Shown one piece after another: positions 43,035 through 53,430 of a stretch of 64,000 nucleotides of DNA. Both the position numbers and the translations under genes were made by a program. The notes beneath the pieces were generated by a model. It was not told the origin of the DNA and did no database searches. It saw only the letters and a list, made by a program, of their open reading frames with translations. The stretch is from JBIKWM01 sp044356305 (GTDB taxonomy: Bacteria; Bacteroidota; Bacteroidia; UBA10329): positions 62,001-126,000 of the forward strand of contig JBIKWM010000003.1 in assembly GCA_044356305.1 (NCBI GenBank). The letters run 5' to 3'. Within the stretch, counting starts at the first letter, position 1. Every line of letters starts with the position of its first letter.

Positions 43035-44450
43035 TCAGTCGGCAGGTGGGCCGCCACCTTCCTCGTTCTTGCCATAGAGCTCGTCCATGGGCACCACCTC
43101 AACTGGGTCTCCGTCTTTCAGGGTCTTCGATATGAGGCGGTAAGGGGCCGTTATCACCATGTCGCCCGCCTGCAGTCCCTCTGTGATGCGTATGTACTGA
43201 CCGTCCTGTATGCCGGTGGCCACCTTCACGCGGTGGGCCTTGCCCTCGCGCACCACAAAGGCCACTTCCTCCTGTTCGGCCTCCAATACGGGTTCCTGAT
43301 CTGCACTTCCATCGGTCATCTCTTCCTCTTCTTGGGCCGCCTGCTCATCATCGCCTTCGCCTTTCTTGTGCATCACGGCCTTTTCGGTTCCCTCCACCTC
43401 GCGGGTGGCCACACACTGTATGGGCACCGTCAGCACATCGCGCTCGGTGCGGGTGCGTATGTCAACCGTGGCCGACATGCCCGGTCTGAAGGGCGATGCG
43501 CCCGGTTGCTTGTCGTTGGTCAGGTCTTCGTAGGACGTGCGCAGTATGCGCGCCTTCACCTCAAAATTGGTGACCTGATCGGTGCCCATGCCGCTGCTCT
43601 TGGCTGAGTTGGCAATGCTCGTCACCACGCCTTTGAACTTGCGGCCCAGATAGGCATCCACCTCTATGTCGCAGCTGTCGCCCAGCCCTACTCGGATGAT
43701 GTCGTTCTCGTTCACCTCCACCACCACTTCCATCCCGTTCAGGTCGGCAATCTTCATCACCTCCGACCCCATCATCTGCGAGGTGCCCACCACCCGTTCG
43801 CCTTTTTTGAAATTGAGTTTAGAGACCGTTCCTGTCACGGGCGAATAGATCTCGGTACGGTTCAGGTTCTTGTCTGCCTCTTTCAATCCGGCTTCGGCAC
43901 TGCGCACATTGAACTTTGCGGCCTCCACGCTCTGTTTGGCAGCTTCCACCTCGTTGCGCGCCACTTCATGGCTGCTGCGTGCGGCATCCATCTCGCTCTG
44001 CGGCACCACCTTGTCGTTAAAGAGTTTGGTGGTACGGTCAAAGCTGGCCTGGGCGTTGACAAATTGCGCCTCGGCCTGACTCGATCGGCTCTTGGCATTG
44101 GCCAGATTGGCCTTGGCGGTGTTGAGTGCCGCCTCCAGCCGCTCCACATTCGAGCGTTGGATGTCCGGATCGATCTTCAGAAGCAACTGCCCCTCCTTCA
44201 CTTTGTCGCCCTCTTTGAGGTTGAGGAAGATGATCTCGCCCGGCACATCGGGGCTGATCACCACCTCCACCTCACTCTGAATGCGGCCGCTGGCCGACAC
44301 GGTCTCTACCACGGTGCGCACGGCTGCGGCCTCTGCTGCCACCTTCTGCGGGGGCGGGCCGCCTATCCAACCCTGTTTCTTGGCCACCACCAGGCCTACG
44401 ACAAGCACAATGGCCACCGAAGCCGAGATGATGAGCGGACGGTTCTTCAT
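43035..44450 (-). CDS. RND/ABC efflux periplasmic adaptor (HlyD family)
   Basis: 471 residues from ATG 44450. N-terminal anchor (LIISASVAIVLVVGLVV), biotinyl-lipoyl halves around VISPDVPGEIIFLNLKEGDKVKEG and GTVSKLNFKKGERV, a coiled-coil hairpin of ~110 residues between them, then beta-barrel and membrane-proximal domains. A glutamate-rich insert (GDDEQAAQEEEEMTDGS, ~390-420) is unusual and probably a disordered loop. Pairs with the adjacent TolC-family channel; the inner-membrane pump (normally an MacB-type ABC or RND protein) is not in the window. Confidence 0.88.
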   Translation of the reverse strand: MKNRPLIISASVAIVLVVGLVVAKKQGWIGGPPPQKVAAEAAAVRTVVETVSASGRIQSEVEVVISPDVPGEIIFLNLKEGDKVKEGQLLLKIDPDIQRSNVERLEAALNTAKANLANAKSRSSQAEAQFVNAQASFDRTTKLFNDKVVPQSEMDAARSSHEVARNEVEAAKQSVEAAKFNVRSAEAGLKEADKNLNRTEIYSPVTGTVSKLNFKKGERVVGTSQMMGSEVMKIADLNGMEVVVEVNENDIIRVGLGDSCDIEVDAYLGRKFKGVVTSIANSAKSSGMGTDQVTNFEVKARILRTSYEDLTNDKQPGASPFRPGMSATVDIRTRTERDVLTVPIQCVATREVEGTEKAVMHKKGEGDDEQAAQEEEEMTDGSADQEPVLEAEQEEVAFVVREGKAHRVKVATGIQDGQYIRITEGLQAGDMVITAPYRLISKTLKDGDPVEVVPMDELYGKNEEGGGPPAD

Positions 44451-44555
44451 GGTTCTGAATGTGTTGCTGCTGAGCAGTGCGACAAAGGAAACAAACCCCA
44501 GCGCCACTGCCCACCCTTAAAGGACAACAGGTGGGCAGTTGTTCGCCTCACCGCG

Positions 44556-45941
44556 TCAGAATCCGATGCCCTTGCCCAAGTAAAAATCGAGCACCTTGGC
44601 GCGGAAGATGTAGTCGTACTTGGCGCGCAGCACATCGCTCTGCACCCGGGCCAGGTTGTTCTTGCTTGTGTTGAAGTCGTAAGGGTTTAGGGCCCCCGCA
44701 TCGAAACGCTGCCTGGCATATTCAAAGGCCTTCTGGGTGGCGGCCAGGCTCTGCTCTCCGGCCTCTAATTGGCGCTTGCCGGCCAGGGCATCGTTGTAGG
44801 CCTGCTGCACGCTCTGATACAGCTGGTTCTGCGTGTCGCGCAGTTGCAGGTCGGCATTCTCGCGCGTCAGTCGCGCCTTCCGCAGCCCCGTGCGTGCCTG
44901 CAAGCCGTTGAATATCGGAATGTTCAGGTTGATGCCCAGCCGCTGGCTGAAGTTGTTGTCCATCTGATTCGAATACGGGATCTCCTTCGTGATGGCGGTC
45001 AGATTGGCGGTATCATACCCCACTATCTCCTGATACGCGCTCGAATACAGCGTGCTCATGCTGAAATTGGCCGTCAGCTGAGGCATCATATAGCCCATGG
45101 CCATGTTGATGCCCTTGTCTGCAGCCTTAATGCGCTGCTGCCGGGCCTTCACCTGTGGCCAGCGGTCAAGGGCAGTGGTGTATATGTCGTTCACCGTGCG
45201 GGACGTCACATCCTCCACGGGCAGCTCCACCTTGGGCCGCACAATCACAAAGGCTTCCTCGCTCGTCAGGTTCAGCATCTGCCGCATCTGGAGGAGGCTG
45301 GCATTGAGGCGGTTCTCACCGTTCACCACCTGCAGACGGTCGTTGGCCAATTGGGCCTCCGCCTCAAAAAGGTTCCCTTCGGCCATCGCCCCGCCCTCCA
45401 CCAGCTTGCGGGTACGGTCCACCTGGGCTTCGGTCATGGCCATCTGGTTGCGGGCCACCTCCAGCAGCTCCTCATTGAACATGATCTGCATGAATCCCGT
45501 GGCGATACTCAGCGCCAGGTCGTTCTTGGCGGCCTCAAGGTCCATCTCGGCCGCCAGCTGACTGAGCTGACTCTGCCTGAAGGTGTTGTACAGCGCAAAG
45601 CCGTTGAACAGGGTCACATTGGTCGATAGGAAATAGTTGTTCGAATTGACCGTCTCGGTCACAAACTGGTTGGTGCCGGGGTCAATGGTCCGTCCGAAGT
45701 TGGCCCCGTAGCTCACGCCACCGTTCAGGTCGGGCAGCATGGCCATGAACGCCTGCGTGCGGTCATATCCCGTGCTCTGGTGCTGCAGGGCCGCCTGCCG
45801 CACCTGTATGTTGTGGTCTATGGCGTGGCGTATGCAGCGCTCGAGGGTCCAACCCTCAGCGCTCTGTGCAGCGGCCAGGGTGGGCCACAGCACGCACATG
45901 ACCAATAGGGTGCGCAGCATCATGGGCAGGGCATTCAACAT
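44556..45941 (-). CDS. TolC-family outer-membrane efflux protein
   Basis: 461 residues. Signal peptide ending TLAAAQS, then two OEP repeats: WTLERCIRHAIDHNIQVRQAAL opens the first, RLGINLNIPIFNGLQARTGLRKARL opens the second (G-lnlnipiFnG). Long alpha-hairpins fit the trans-periplasmic barrel. It is 105 bp upstream of the adaptor gene and likely co-transcribed. Promoter box TACCTTTG lies 7 nt before ATG. Confidence 0.92.
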   Translation of the reverse strand: MLNALPMMLRTLLVMCVLWPTLAAAQSAEGWTLERCIRHAIDHNIQVRQAALQHQSTGYDRTQAFMAMLPDLNGGVSYGANFGRTIDPGTNQFVTETVNSNNYFLSTNVTLFNGFALYNTFRQSQLSQLAAEMDLEAAKNDLALSIATGFMQIMFNEELLEVARNQMAMTEAQVDRTRKLVEGGAMAEGNLFEAEAQLANDRLQVVNGENRLNASLLQMRQMLNLTSEEAFVIVRPKVELPVEDVTSRTVNDIYTTALDRWPQVKARQQRIKAADKGINMAMGYMMPQLTANFSMSTLYSSAYQEIVGYDTANLTAITKEIPYSNQMDNNFSQRLGINLNIPIFNGLQARTGLRKARLTRENADLQLRDTQNQLYQSVQQAYNDALAGKRQLEAGEQSLAATQKAFEYARQRFDAGALNPYDFNTSKNNLARVQSDVLRAKYDYIFRAKVLDFYLGKGIGF

Positions 45942-45948
45942 TGGGCGT

Positions 45949-45956
45949 CAAAGGTA
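45949..45956 (-). promoter_or_regulatory. Predicted -7 box for tolC
   Basis: TACCTTTG on the minus strand, exact TAnnTTTG, followed by ACGCCCA and ATG 45941: 7 nt spacing, so leaderless. Confidence 0.5.
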
Positions 45957-46042
45957 ACTCGGCCCTCATAGGGCCACCGGCAGCTAACAGGCGGCAATGC
46001 CAATTGTTGTTAAGGCCGCAAAACCGACCGACCCAACAAAGC

Positions 46043-48490
46043 TCACCCCCTCAGTTCAGCCCCGCACTCCCTCTCAAGCGATGCCCTTATTCGCCCCATG
46101 GTATCGTCAATGCGCTGGTCGGTCAGGGTGGCATCGGCATCCTGCAGCACAAAGCGCAGGGCATACGAGCGCTTGCCCTCGGGTATGCCTTTCCCCTCAT
46201 ACACATCAAACAGGTCGATGCTGCGCAGCAGCCCCTTTCCCTGCCTCGATGCGGCCGTGTGCAGCTGCGCGTAGGTCACGCTGCGGTCAATGATCAGGGC
46301 CAGGTCGCGCGTCACGCTCGGGTGGCGGGGCAGCTCGGTGGTGCGCACCCGGTTGCCCTTCATGGCCTCGCACAGGTGTGTGAAGCGCACATCGGCATAC
46401 ATCACCGGTTGGTTTATCTCAAAGTGACGCAGCACATCGGGCCGCACCTCGCCCAGGCGCACCACCTCGCGGTCGCCCACGGTGTACACCAGCCCGTAGG
46501 CAAAGGGGCTCGGACGGTCAGGATGGTCGGTCACGCGCACCTTGGCGCCCAGCCCCTGTAGCAGGCCATCAACCAGGCCCTTCAGGTGATTGAACCCCAC
46601 CGCGCCCGCTGGTGCCCCCCAGCGTTCGGCCCACGCGCGGCCCGTGAGCACTATGCCCAGGGCCTCCTCCTCGTGGTAAGGCCAGTCGCCATCGGCTATG
46701 CGGTGATACACCGTGCCGAACTCAAACAGCCGCAGGTCGGGCCGCTGGTGCCTTATGTTGCGCGCCACCGCCTCCAGCATGCCGAACACCAGGTCCTGCC
46801 GCAGCACGTTCAGGTCCGTGCTCAGCGCATTCAGCACCTGCACGTTGTAGGTCGAGTATTCGGGGAACAGGCCGTTCAGCTGCGACTCGGGCATCAGGCT
46901 GTTGGCCATCATCTCGTTCAGGCCCATGGCCGCCAGGCGGTCGGCCACCACATCCCGCAGCGCGGGGCGGGCATCAGGGGCCGATGCCGTTATGGGTATG
47001 CTTATCCGTTCGCGCCCTGCTATACGGTCGTAGCCGTATATCCGCAGCACCTCCTCCACCACATCGGCCTCGCGGGTCACATCGTGGCGGCACGTGGGCA
47101 CCATCAGGTGCAGCACACCGTCCTTCTCCTTGTCTATCGCTATGTCCAGGTCGGCCAGTATGGCCTTCACCTCTGGCAGGGGCATGTGCTGGCCTATCAG
47201 GCTGTCCATCCTCCTCAGGTCAAGACTCACCTTGTGGTAATGGATGGGCTGCGGATACAGGTCCGTCACCTCCGAATATTCGCCCCCCGCCACCTGCTGC
47301 ATCAGCAGCGCGGCCCACTTGGCGGCATGCACCACCGTCTCGGGGTCAACACCCCGTTCAAAGCGGAACGAGGCATCTGTGCTCAGGCCGTGGCGCTTGG
47401 CCCCTTTGCGTATCACGCTCGGGTTGAAGTAGGCACTCTCCAGAAACACGCTGGTGGTGCCCTCCGTCACCCCCGACCCGGCCCCACCGAACACCCCGGC
47501 CAGGCACATGGGCGCTGCCGCATCGCATATCATCAGGTCGGTGGCCGCCAGCTTCCGCTCCACCCCGTCAAGGGTCACAAAGCGCTCGGCATCAGCGGCC
47601 CTGCGCACCACCACGCGGCCCCCGCCTATCCTGTCGGCATCAAAGGCATGCAGCGGCTGCCCCATGCCGTGCAGCACATAGTTGGTCACATCCACCAGGT
47701 TGTTTATCGGCCTCAGGCCTATGCTACGCAACGCATCGGCCAGCCACGCGGGCGATGGGCCCACCCGCAGCCCTTTCAGGTATATGCCCACATAGCGCGG
47801 GGCGGCATCCGCATCGCGCACCTCCACGGCTATAGGGTTGGGGCCCAGCGTGGGGCTGAAGGCCATCACATCGGGCCATTGCAGCGGCCCCACGGCCACC
47901 TCGGGCCTATGGCTCCGCACAAGGGCCCGCAGGTCGCGCGCCACACCCACATGGCTCATCGCATCCGTCCGGTTCGGGGTCAGACCTATCTCCAGCACCC
48001 AGTCGGTCGCCACGTCAAGCACCTCAGCGGCCGCATGGCCTATGGGCGCATCGGGGCGCAGTACCATGATGCCCTCGTGCGAGGTGCCCAGGCCTATCTC
48101 GTCCTCGGCACATATCATCCCCTCCGACAGCTGCCCCCTGATCTTGGCCTTGCGGATCGTGAAGGGCTCGCCCTCCACCGGGTGCACCGTGGCACCCACC
48201 GGGGCCACCACCACCCGCTGTCCGGCCGCCACGTTGGGCGCACCGCACACTATCTGTAGCAGCTCGGGACCGCCCACATCCACCTTCGTCACCCGCAGGC
48301 GGTCGGCATCGGGGTGCGGGCCGCACTCCGCCACGTGCCCCACCACCAGGCCCGCCAGTCCGCCCGGCACAGGGCTGAAAGGCTCTACATGCTCCACCTC
48401 CAATCCGCCCGAGGTCAGCAGTGCCGCGGCCGTGGCCGCATCCAGGTCGGTGCTCACAAACTGCCTGAGCCAGGCATACGATATCTTCAT
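46043..48490 (-). CDS. pheT: Phenylalanine--tRNA ligase beta subunit
   Basis: 815 residues from ATG 48490 (the 20-codon upstream extension is not protein-like). MKISYAWLRQFV start; tRNA-binding OB domain (LVVGHVAECGPHPDADRLRVTKVDVG), B3/B4 editing domain, B5 domain, synthetase-core-like domain (VGFNHLKGLVDGLLQGLG) and C-terminal FDX-ACB anticodon domain (IDLFDVYEGKGIPEGKRSYALR, ADATLTDQ). Full-length beta chain; pheS is not adjacent. Confidence 0.95.
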   Translation of the reverse strand: MKISYAWLRQFVSTDLDAATAAALLTSGGLEVEHVEPFSPVPGGLAGLVVGHVAECGPHPDADRLRVTKVDVGGPELLQIVCGAPNVAAGQRVVVAPVGATVHPVEGEPFTIRKAKIRGQLSEGMICAEDEIGLGTSHEGIMVLRPDAPIGHAAAEVLDVATDWVLEIGLTPNRTDAMSHVGVARDLRALVRSHRPEVAVGPLQWPDVMAFSPTLGPNPIAVEVRDADAAPRYVGIYLKGLRVGPSPAWLADALRSIGLRPINNLVDVTNYVLHGMGQPLHAFDADRIGGGRVVVRRAADAERFVTLDGVERKLAATDLMICDAAAPMCLAGVFGGAGSGVTEGTTSVFLESAYFNPSVIRKGAKRHGLSTDASFRFERGVDPETVVHAAKWAALLMQQVAGGEYSEVTDLYPQPIHYHKVSLDLRRMDSLIGQHMPLPEVKAILADLDIAIDKEKDGVLHLMVPTCRHDVTREADVVEEVLRIYGYDRIAGRERISIPITASAPDARPALRDVVADRLAAMGLNEMMANSLMPESQLNGLFPEYSTYNVQVLNALSTDLNVLRQDLVFGMLEAVARNIRHQRPDLRLFEFGTVYHRIADGDWPYHEEEALGIVLTGRAWAERWGAPAGAVGFNHLKGLVDGLLQGLGAKVRVTDHPDRPSPFAYGLVYTVGDREVVRLGEVRPDVLRHFEINQPVMYADVRFTHLCEAMKGNRVRTTELPRHPSVTRDLALIIDRSVTYAQLHTAASRQGKGLLRSIDLFDVYEGKGIPEGKRSYALRFVLQDADATLTDQRIDDTMGRIRASLERECGAELRG

Positions 48491-48514
48491 GGGGCCATGG
48501 TGCCTATGGGCGGC

Positions 48515-48522
48515 CAAAAGTA
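48515..48522 (-). promoter_or_regulatory. Predicted -7 box for pheT
   Basis: TACTTTTG on the minus strand followed by GCCGCCC, 24 nt before ATG 48490. Confidence 0.5.
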
Positions 48523-48675
48523 GCGGGCGGCCTTGGGCTCTCATACGCAAGGCCTTCTAAGTTGCAGATCCCCCAAAGAGCAGGTGAGGGTTTAGCGAAA
48601 GTCTCAGCATGCGGGCGGGCCAGCCCCGCAGGTCGCTCACACCACAAGGGCGTGGCAGATCAGATTTCCACTAAT

Positions 48676-48696
48676 ATCGCTGTTACAAACAGCGAT
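48676..48696. repeat. Perfect hairpin upstream of transposase relic
   Basis: ATCGCTGT-TACAA-ACAGCGAT, an 8-bp perfect stem with five-base loop, a form often seen near REP-associated tyrosine transposases. No T-run follows, so not a terminator. Confidence 0.55.
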
Positions 48697-48710
48697 TACT
48701 TTTCCCCGAA

Positions 48711-48742
48711 CAAGTGGTCCTGCGAAACACTTGCCCGGGCGC
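48711..48742. repeat. Interspersed hairpin repeat, copy 2
   Basis: CAAGTGGTCCTGCGAAACAC followed by TTGCCCGGGCG, aligned with 12384-12415 at about three quarters of positions. It directly precedes the first copy of the duplicated transposase tail. Confidence 0.5.
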
Positions 48743-48745
48743 GGA

Positions 48746-48892
48746 GAATGAGGCTTCCGCCTATATTTACAGCAGCGCATGTGCCGATAGCCCACTCAAA
48801 ACTCTTGAACTTTGAGAACCAATGGGAAAGGAGTTTTTCAGAATGCCAGAGGCAGAGAAATTCTCACTCGCGAGACGCGAGCGAAGGGGGGG
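48746..48892. repeat. 147-bp direct repeat with REP-like palindromes, copy 1
   Basis: Matches 49090-49236 with only a few mismatches, offset 344 bp. Begins with the last 22 codons of a transposase (NEASAYIYSSAC...LKTLEL-stop) and ends with palindromes GAGAAATTCTC (48855-48865) and CTCGCGAGACGCGAG (48867-48881) and a G-run. Confidence 0.88.
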
Positions 48893-49159
48893 GCCATTGA
48901 GCAAAATGGTTCAGAAAGCAGGCGTGAATGGCTGCTTCGAGAGTTTGAAACGGCAGCCGATGCCAACAAGCAATATAGCAAGTACCATCTGTGGCAGTAC
49001 ACAAGCCACCCGATCCCTATCGAAAGTTGGGAGGTTGCCATTCAGAAGCAGCAATACATACATCAAAACCCGGTTCGGGCTGGTATAGTGAATGAGGCTT
49101 CCGCCTATATTTACAGCAGCGCATGTGTCGATAGCCCACTCAAAACTCTTGAACTTTGA
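48893..49159 (+). pseudogene. REP-associated tyrosine transposase (RAYT), C-terminal fragment
   Basis: About 88 codons: REWLLREFETAADANKQYSK, YHLWQYTSHPIPIESWEVAI, QKQQYIHQNPVRAGIVNEAS, AYIYSSACVDSPLKTLEL-stop. KxxYIHxNPVRAGIV and YxYSSA are the C-terminal hallmark of IS200-like RAYT transposases. The N-terminal half with the HUH metal site is missing; upstream sequence is a tandem duplication of the gene's own 3' end. Not functional as a transposase. Confidence 0.85.
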
Positions 49160-49236
49160 GAACCAATGGAAAAGGAGTTTTTCAGAATGCCAGAGGCAGA
49201 GAAATTCTCACTCGCGAGACGCGAGCGAAGGGGGGG
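49090..49236. repeat. 147-bp direct repeat with REP-like palindromes, copy 2
   Basis: Second copy, including the true 3' end of the RAYT fragment and palindromes at 49199-49209 and 49211-49225. It ends exactly where the truncated T9SS gene begins, so it probably marks the insertion edge. Confidence 0.88.
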
Positions 49237-49721
49237 TTCTCCTTACAGCGGTTGAACATGTGTGGAGTGGCGATAGCAGTTGGACATGGACCGATGTTGA
49301 CCGATTGAAGGTGAACGCTGAACAATGCCCCTTCAAGTATGGCGATGGTGTATTCATGGCCCGCAACCTTTTGGCCTATATGGATACCGTGTTGGTCTTT
49401 TACCAGAAGGACTGCGAACTGCCGATCGAGCCAAGTGAGCGCAGAGGTCAGGAAGAAGGATACCTTGGAACCAATGATGAAATTGCGCTGTACCCGAATC
49501 CAAATGATGGTGAATTCACCTTTGAATGCACCCTTGGTGCTAATTCAACTCGCACGTTGAAAATCAGCGATGCCACAGGTAGAGTACTTGAATCGTGGCC
49601 TATAGGGCAGAGTTCGACAACCATCAGATTGCACGGATTTCCAAGTGGCGTTTATTTATGCCATTTCTTGAGGGGCGATGAAAAGCCACTGGTGGCCCGT
49701 TTGATAATTCTTAGGCCATGA
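49237..49721 (+). pseudogene. 5'-truncated T9SS-secreted protein gene
   Basis: About 160 codons in frame: VEHVWSGDSSWTWTDVDRLK..., FMARNLLAYMDTVLVFYQKD, then a T9SS sorting domain from ALYPNPNDGEFTFECTL through LKISDATGRVLESWPIG to PSGVYLCHFL...ILRP. No start codon or signal peptide; the 5' part is replaced by the RAYT/REP repeat. The stop codon overlaps the ATG of the next gene (ATGA). The tail is almost identical in DNA to that of the next gene. Confidence 0.78.
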
Positions 49722-50707
49722 GACCTGTTATTCTGCTGTTGCTCATGGCGGTTCTCCACGTTTCATCGCACGGGCAGAATCTCATTCCGAATCCGAGTTT
49801 TGAGGAATATGATACATGTCCTGATTTATCATTTGATGGGCAGCTTATTCACGCGGTGCCATGGTTTCAGCCGAACACATATTATGGGATAGGTGGCAGT
49901 ACGGATTATTTTAACGCCTGCTTTGATCATGAGAATGGCTACGGTATGCCGTCAAACATCATGGGTTACCAGCTTGCTCATACCGGCAATGCCTACGCTG
50001 GGTTTAGCCCTTTTGTGTGCTATGATTGTAATGGCCGTGAGTACCTTGAAGTTGAATTGAATCAGCCCTTGGTCCAAGGGGTTCAGTATTATGTTTCTTT
50101 TTATGTTTCTGTGGCTAAGGAGCATGGCACCTTCGCAATCGATCGAATCGGAGCTTATTTTTCAATTGATGTTTTGCAATATAATTCAATTGACGCTTTG
50201 CCGATAAATGTTGTGCCACAGATCCAAAATCCACCGGGCAATTCTGTAGTCGAGGACTCGGCTTGGCAATCGATATCAGGACTTTATGTAGCTTTAGGTG
50301 GTGAAAAGTTCATCACCATAGGTAATTTTTACAATGATGATGAGACCACCGTGGACACATTGTTCCCCCTTGGGCCAAATGAGAACGGGGCAGCATATTA
50401 TTACATTGATGATGTTATGGTAATTCCAGATTCATTGAACTCAATTCTAGATATACAGACTTCGGTGTTTCAGATATACCCGAATCCAAATGATGGTGAA
50501 TTCACCTTTGAATGCCTCCTTGGTGCTAATTCAACTGGCACGTTGAAAATCAGCGATGCCACAGGTAGAGTACTTGAATCGTGGCCTATAGGGCAGAGTT
50601 CGACAACCATCAGATTGCACGGATTTCCAAGTGGCGTTTATTTATACCATTTCTTCAGTGGCGATGAAAAGCCACTGGTGGCCCGTTTAATTTTGATCAG
50701 GCCATGA
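49718..50707 (+). CDS. T9SS-secreted protein, PNPSFEEY family (1)
   Basis: 329 residues. Signal peptide ending VSSHGQ; NLIPNPSFEEYDTCPD at the mature N-terminus, STDYFNACF, GMPSNIMGYQLAHTGNAYAG, REYLEVELNQPLVQGVQYYVSFYVS and YYYIDDVMVIPD form a carbohydrate-binding-like jelly roll found in Bacteroidota gliding/surface proteins. C-terminal T9SS sorting domain from IYPNPNDGEF. Ligand unknown. Overlaps the genes on both sides by 4 bp, so a tight operon. Confidence 0.82.
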   Translation: MRPVILLLLMAVLHVSSHGQNLIPNPSFEEYDTCPDLSFDGQLIHAVPWFQPNTYYGIGGSTDYFNACFDHENGYGMPSNIMGYQLAHTGNAYAGFSPFVCYDCNGREYLEVELNQPLVQGVQYYVSFYVSVAKEHGTFAIDRIGAYFSIDVLQYNSIDALPINVVPQIQNPPGNSVVEDSAWQSISGLYVALGGEKFITIGNFYNDDETTVDTLFPLGPNENGAAYYYIDDVMVIPDSLNSILDIQTSVFQIYPNPNDGEFTFECLLGANSTGTLKISDATGRVLESWPIGQSSTTIRLHGFPSGVYLYHFFSGDEKPLVARLILIRP

Positions 50708-51690
50708 GAATGATTATCATGCTGTTTCTCTTTAGTGCCCTAAATTCGAAGTGCATAGGGCAGAATCTTGTGCCTAATCCAAGTTTTGAGGAATACACTG
50801 CTTGCCCAAGTCTCTCTCCTGATGGCCAAATTATAAACGCACCACCCTGGTTCCAGCCAAATACCTACTATGGTTTAGGAGGTAGCACAGATTATTTTAA
50901 TCAGTGTTATTCTGAACCGGACGGCTATGGAGTTCCATCAAACTTCTGGGGATACCAATTTGCCCATAGTGGTGTTGCTTATGCAGGTTTAAGTCCATTT
51001 TTTTGTTACGGCTGCAATAACGGACGAGAGTATCTTGAAGTCGAATTAACAAGCGCGCTTGTCCAAGGCGTTACCTATCATGTTTCGTTTTACGTCTGTA
51101 CAGCAACTGGGTTCACGCGTTATGCAATTGACAGATTGGGAATTCATTTCTCTAAGGATTTATTAATCTATAGTTCATCAAATAGTGAGGCTCTTTTACT
51201 TCCATGTCAAGTTGAGAATCAGCATGGAAATGTGGTACACGAGGACTCAATTTGGACTGAATTATCTGGACAATTCGTGGCCGAAGGAGGAGAGAAATTT
51301 ATAACCATAGGAAACTTTTATAATGATGACCAAACTACAATAGATTCTTTGATCCCCCAATTGCCGGTCGCATCAGGATCCGCCTATTATTACATAGACG
51401 ATGTACTTGTTATTCCAGATTCCCTCAATTTTATCCAGGAAATCGAATTGAGTGACATTGGAGTTTGGCCAATCCCCACCAAAGTGATTCTGAACATTGA
51501 ATCGAAGAACGTTAACTTCACGCCCCTTCAAATAGAAGTGCTTGATATTTGGGGCCTTTCGGTACTTAGGGAATTAACAAATTCGAGCAAGTTTCAATTA
51601 AACCTTAGTGGTTTGGCCAGTGGGCTTTACAATGTGCTCATCAGGGGTAAAGAGGGTGGCATTGTGGTTAAGAAAGTGGTGAAGGAATGA
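50704..51690 (+). CDS. T9SS-secreted protein, PNPSFEEY family (2)
   Basis: 328 residues, tandem paralogue of the preceding gene: NLVPNPSFEEYTACPS, STDYFNQCY, GVPSNFWGYQFAHSGVAYAG, REYLEVELTSALVQGVTYHVSFYV, YYYIDDVLVIPDSLNF. Its C-terminal sorting domain (VWPIPTKVILNIESK, LSGLASGLYNVLIRGKEG) is unrelated in detail to those of the two neighbours. DNA is visibly AT-richer than the core genes around it. Confidence 0.82.
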   Translation: MRMIIMLFLFSALNSKCIGQNLVPNPSFEEYTACPSLSPDGQIINAPPWFQPNTYYGLGGSTDYFNQCYSEPDGYGVPSNFWGYQFAHSGVAYAGLSPFFCYGCNNGREYLEVELTSALVQGVTYHVSFYVCTATGFTRYAIDRLGIHFSKDLLIYSSSNSEALLLPCQVENQHGNVVHEDSIWTELSGQFVAEGGEKFITIGNFYNDDQTTIDSLIPQLPVASGSAYYYIDDVLVIPDSLNFIQEIELSDIGVWPIPTKVILNIESKNVNFTPLQIEVLDIWGLSVLRELTNSSKFQLNLSGLASGLYNVLIRGKEGGIVVKKVVKE

Positions 51691-52011
51691 ACTGCAATAA
51701 TGCCATACATAACCAAGGCACCATGGCCAGCGGAACGGTGAAGGAGAATGAGATGAACAGTTGCGCCAACTGTTAGCTTCCCTGAAAAGCGGACAGTTTG
51801 AAAATGGAGGGTAGATAGGGCACCGAGCTCCGAAGGAAAAAATCAGTTCGGTCTTAGCCATATTCGGACGACCAAAAGAGGCCAGGAACGTCAGGAGGGC
51901 TGTGGAATAACGTGAGATTGACCCCATTCAGATCATTTGGGTACTTTCGCGCTCCGAACAAAATCCCACTGAGAGGCTTATCTCAGACCTACAACCATCA
52001 TCCCTATCAAC
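51691..52011. other. Intergenic region with a perfect hairpin and the ahcY promoter
   Basis: No coding sequence accepted. AACAGTTG-CGC-CAACTGTT (51756-51774) is a perfect 8-bp stem without T-run. The ahcY promoter lies at the right end. Confidence 0.5.
51918..51949 (+). promoter_or_regulatory. Predicted promoter for ahcY
   Basis: TTG at 51918-51920 and TACTTTCG at 51942-51949, spacer 21 bp, the best -33/-7 geometry in the window; 62 nt leader to ATG 52012. Confidence 0.5.
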
Positions 52012-53331
<1,320 letters not shown>

Positions 53332-53430
53332 TCTACTTGGGATAGGATGCACTACAGTGGGCCGCAAGGCCCATTGTTGTTTCATGGCAGCCCGCCCCGT
53401 GCCTACCTTGCACCCGAATTGAGATAGCCG

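Noticed and set aside
46586..48259. 557-codon plus-strand frame opposite pheT
   Set aside because: Antisense to a clear PheT; low-complexity His/Gly/Val composition.
48562..48900. Plus-strand ORF over the hairpin and REP region
   Set aside because: Reads the duplicated RAYT 3' end in the wrong frame.
51598..51927. 109-codon minus-strand ORF between T9SS gene and ahcY
   Set aside because: Overlaps the 3' end of a real gene and contains no recognised pattern; treated as non-coding.
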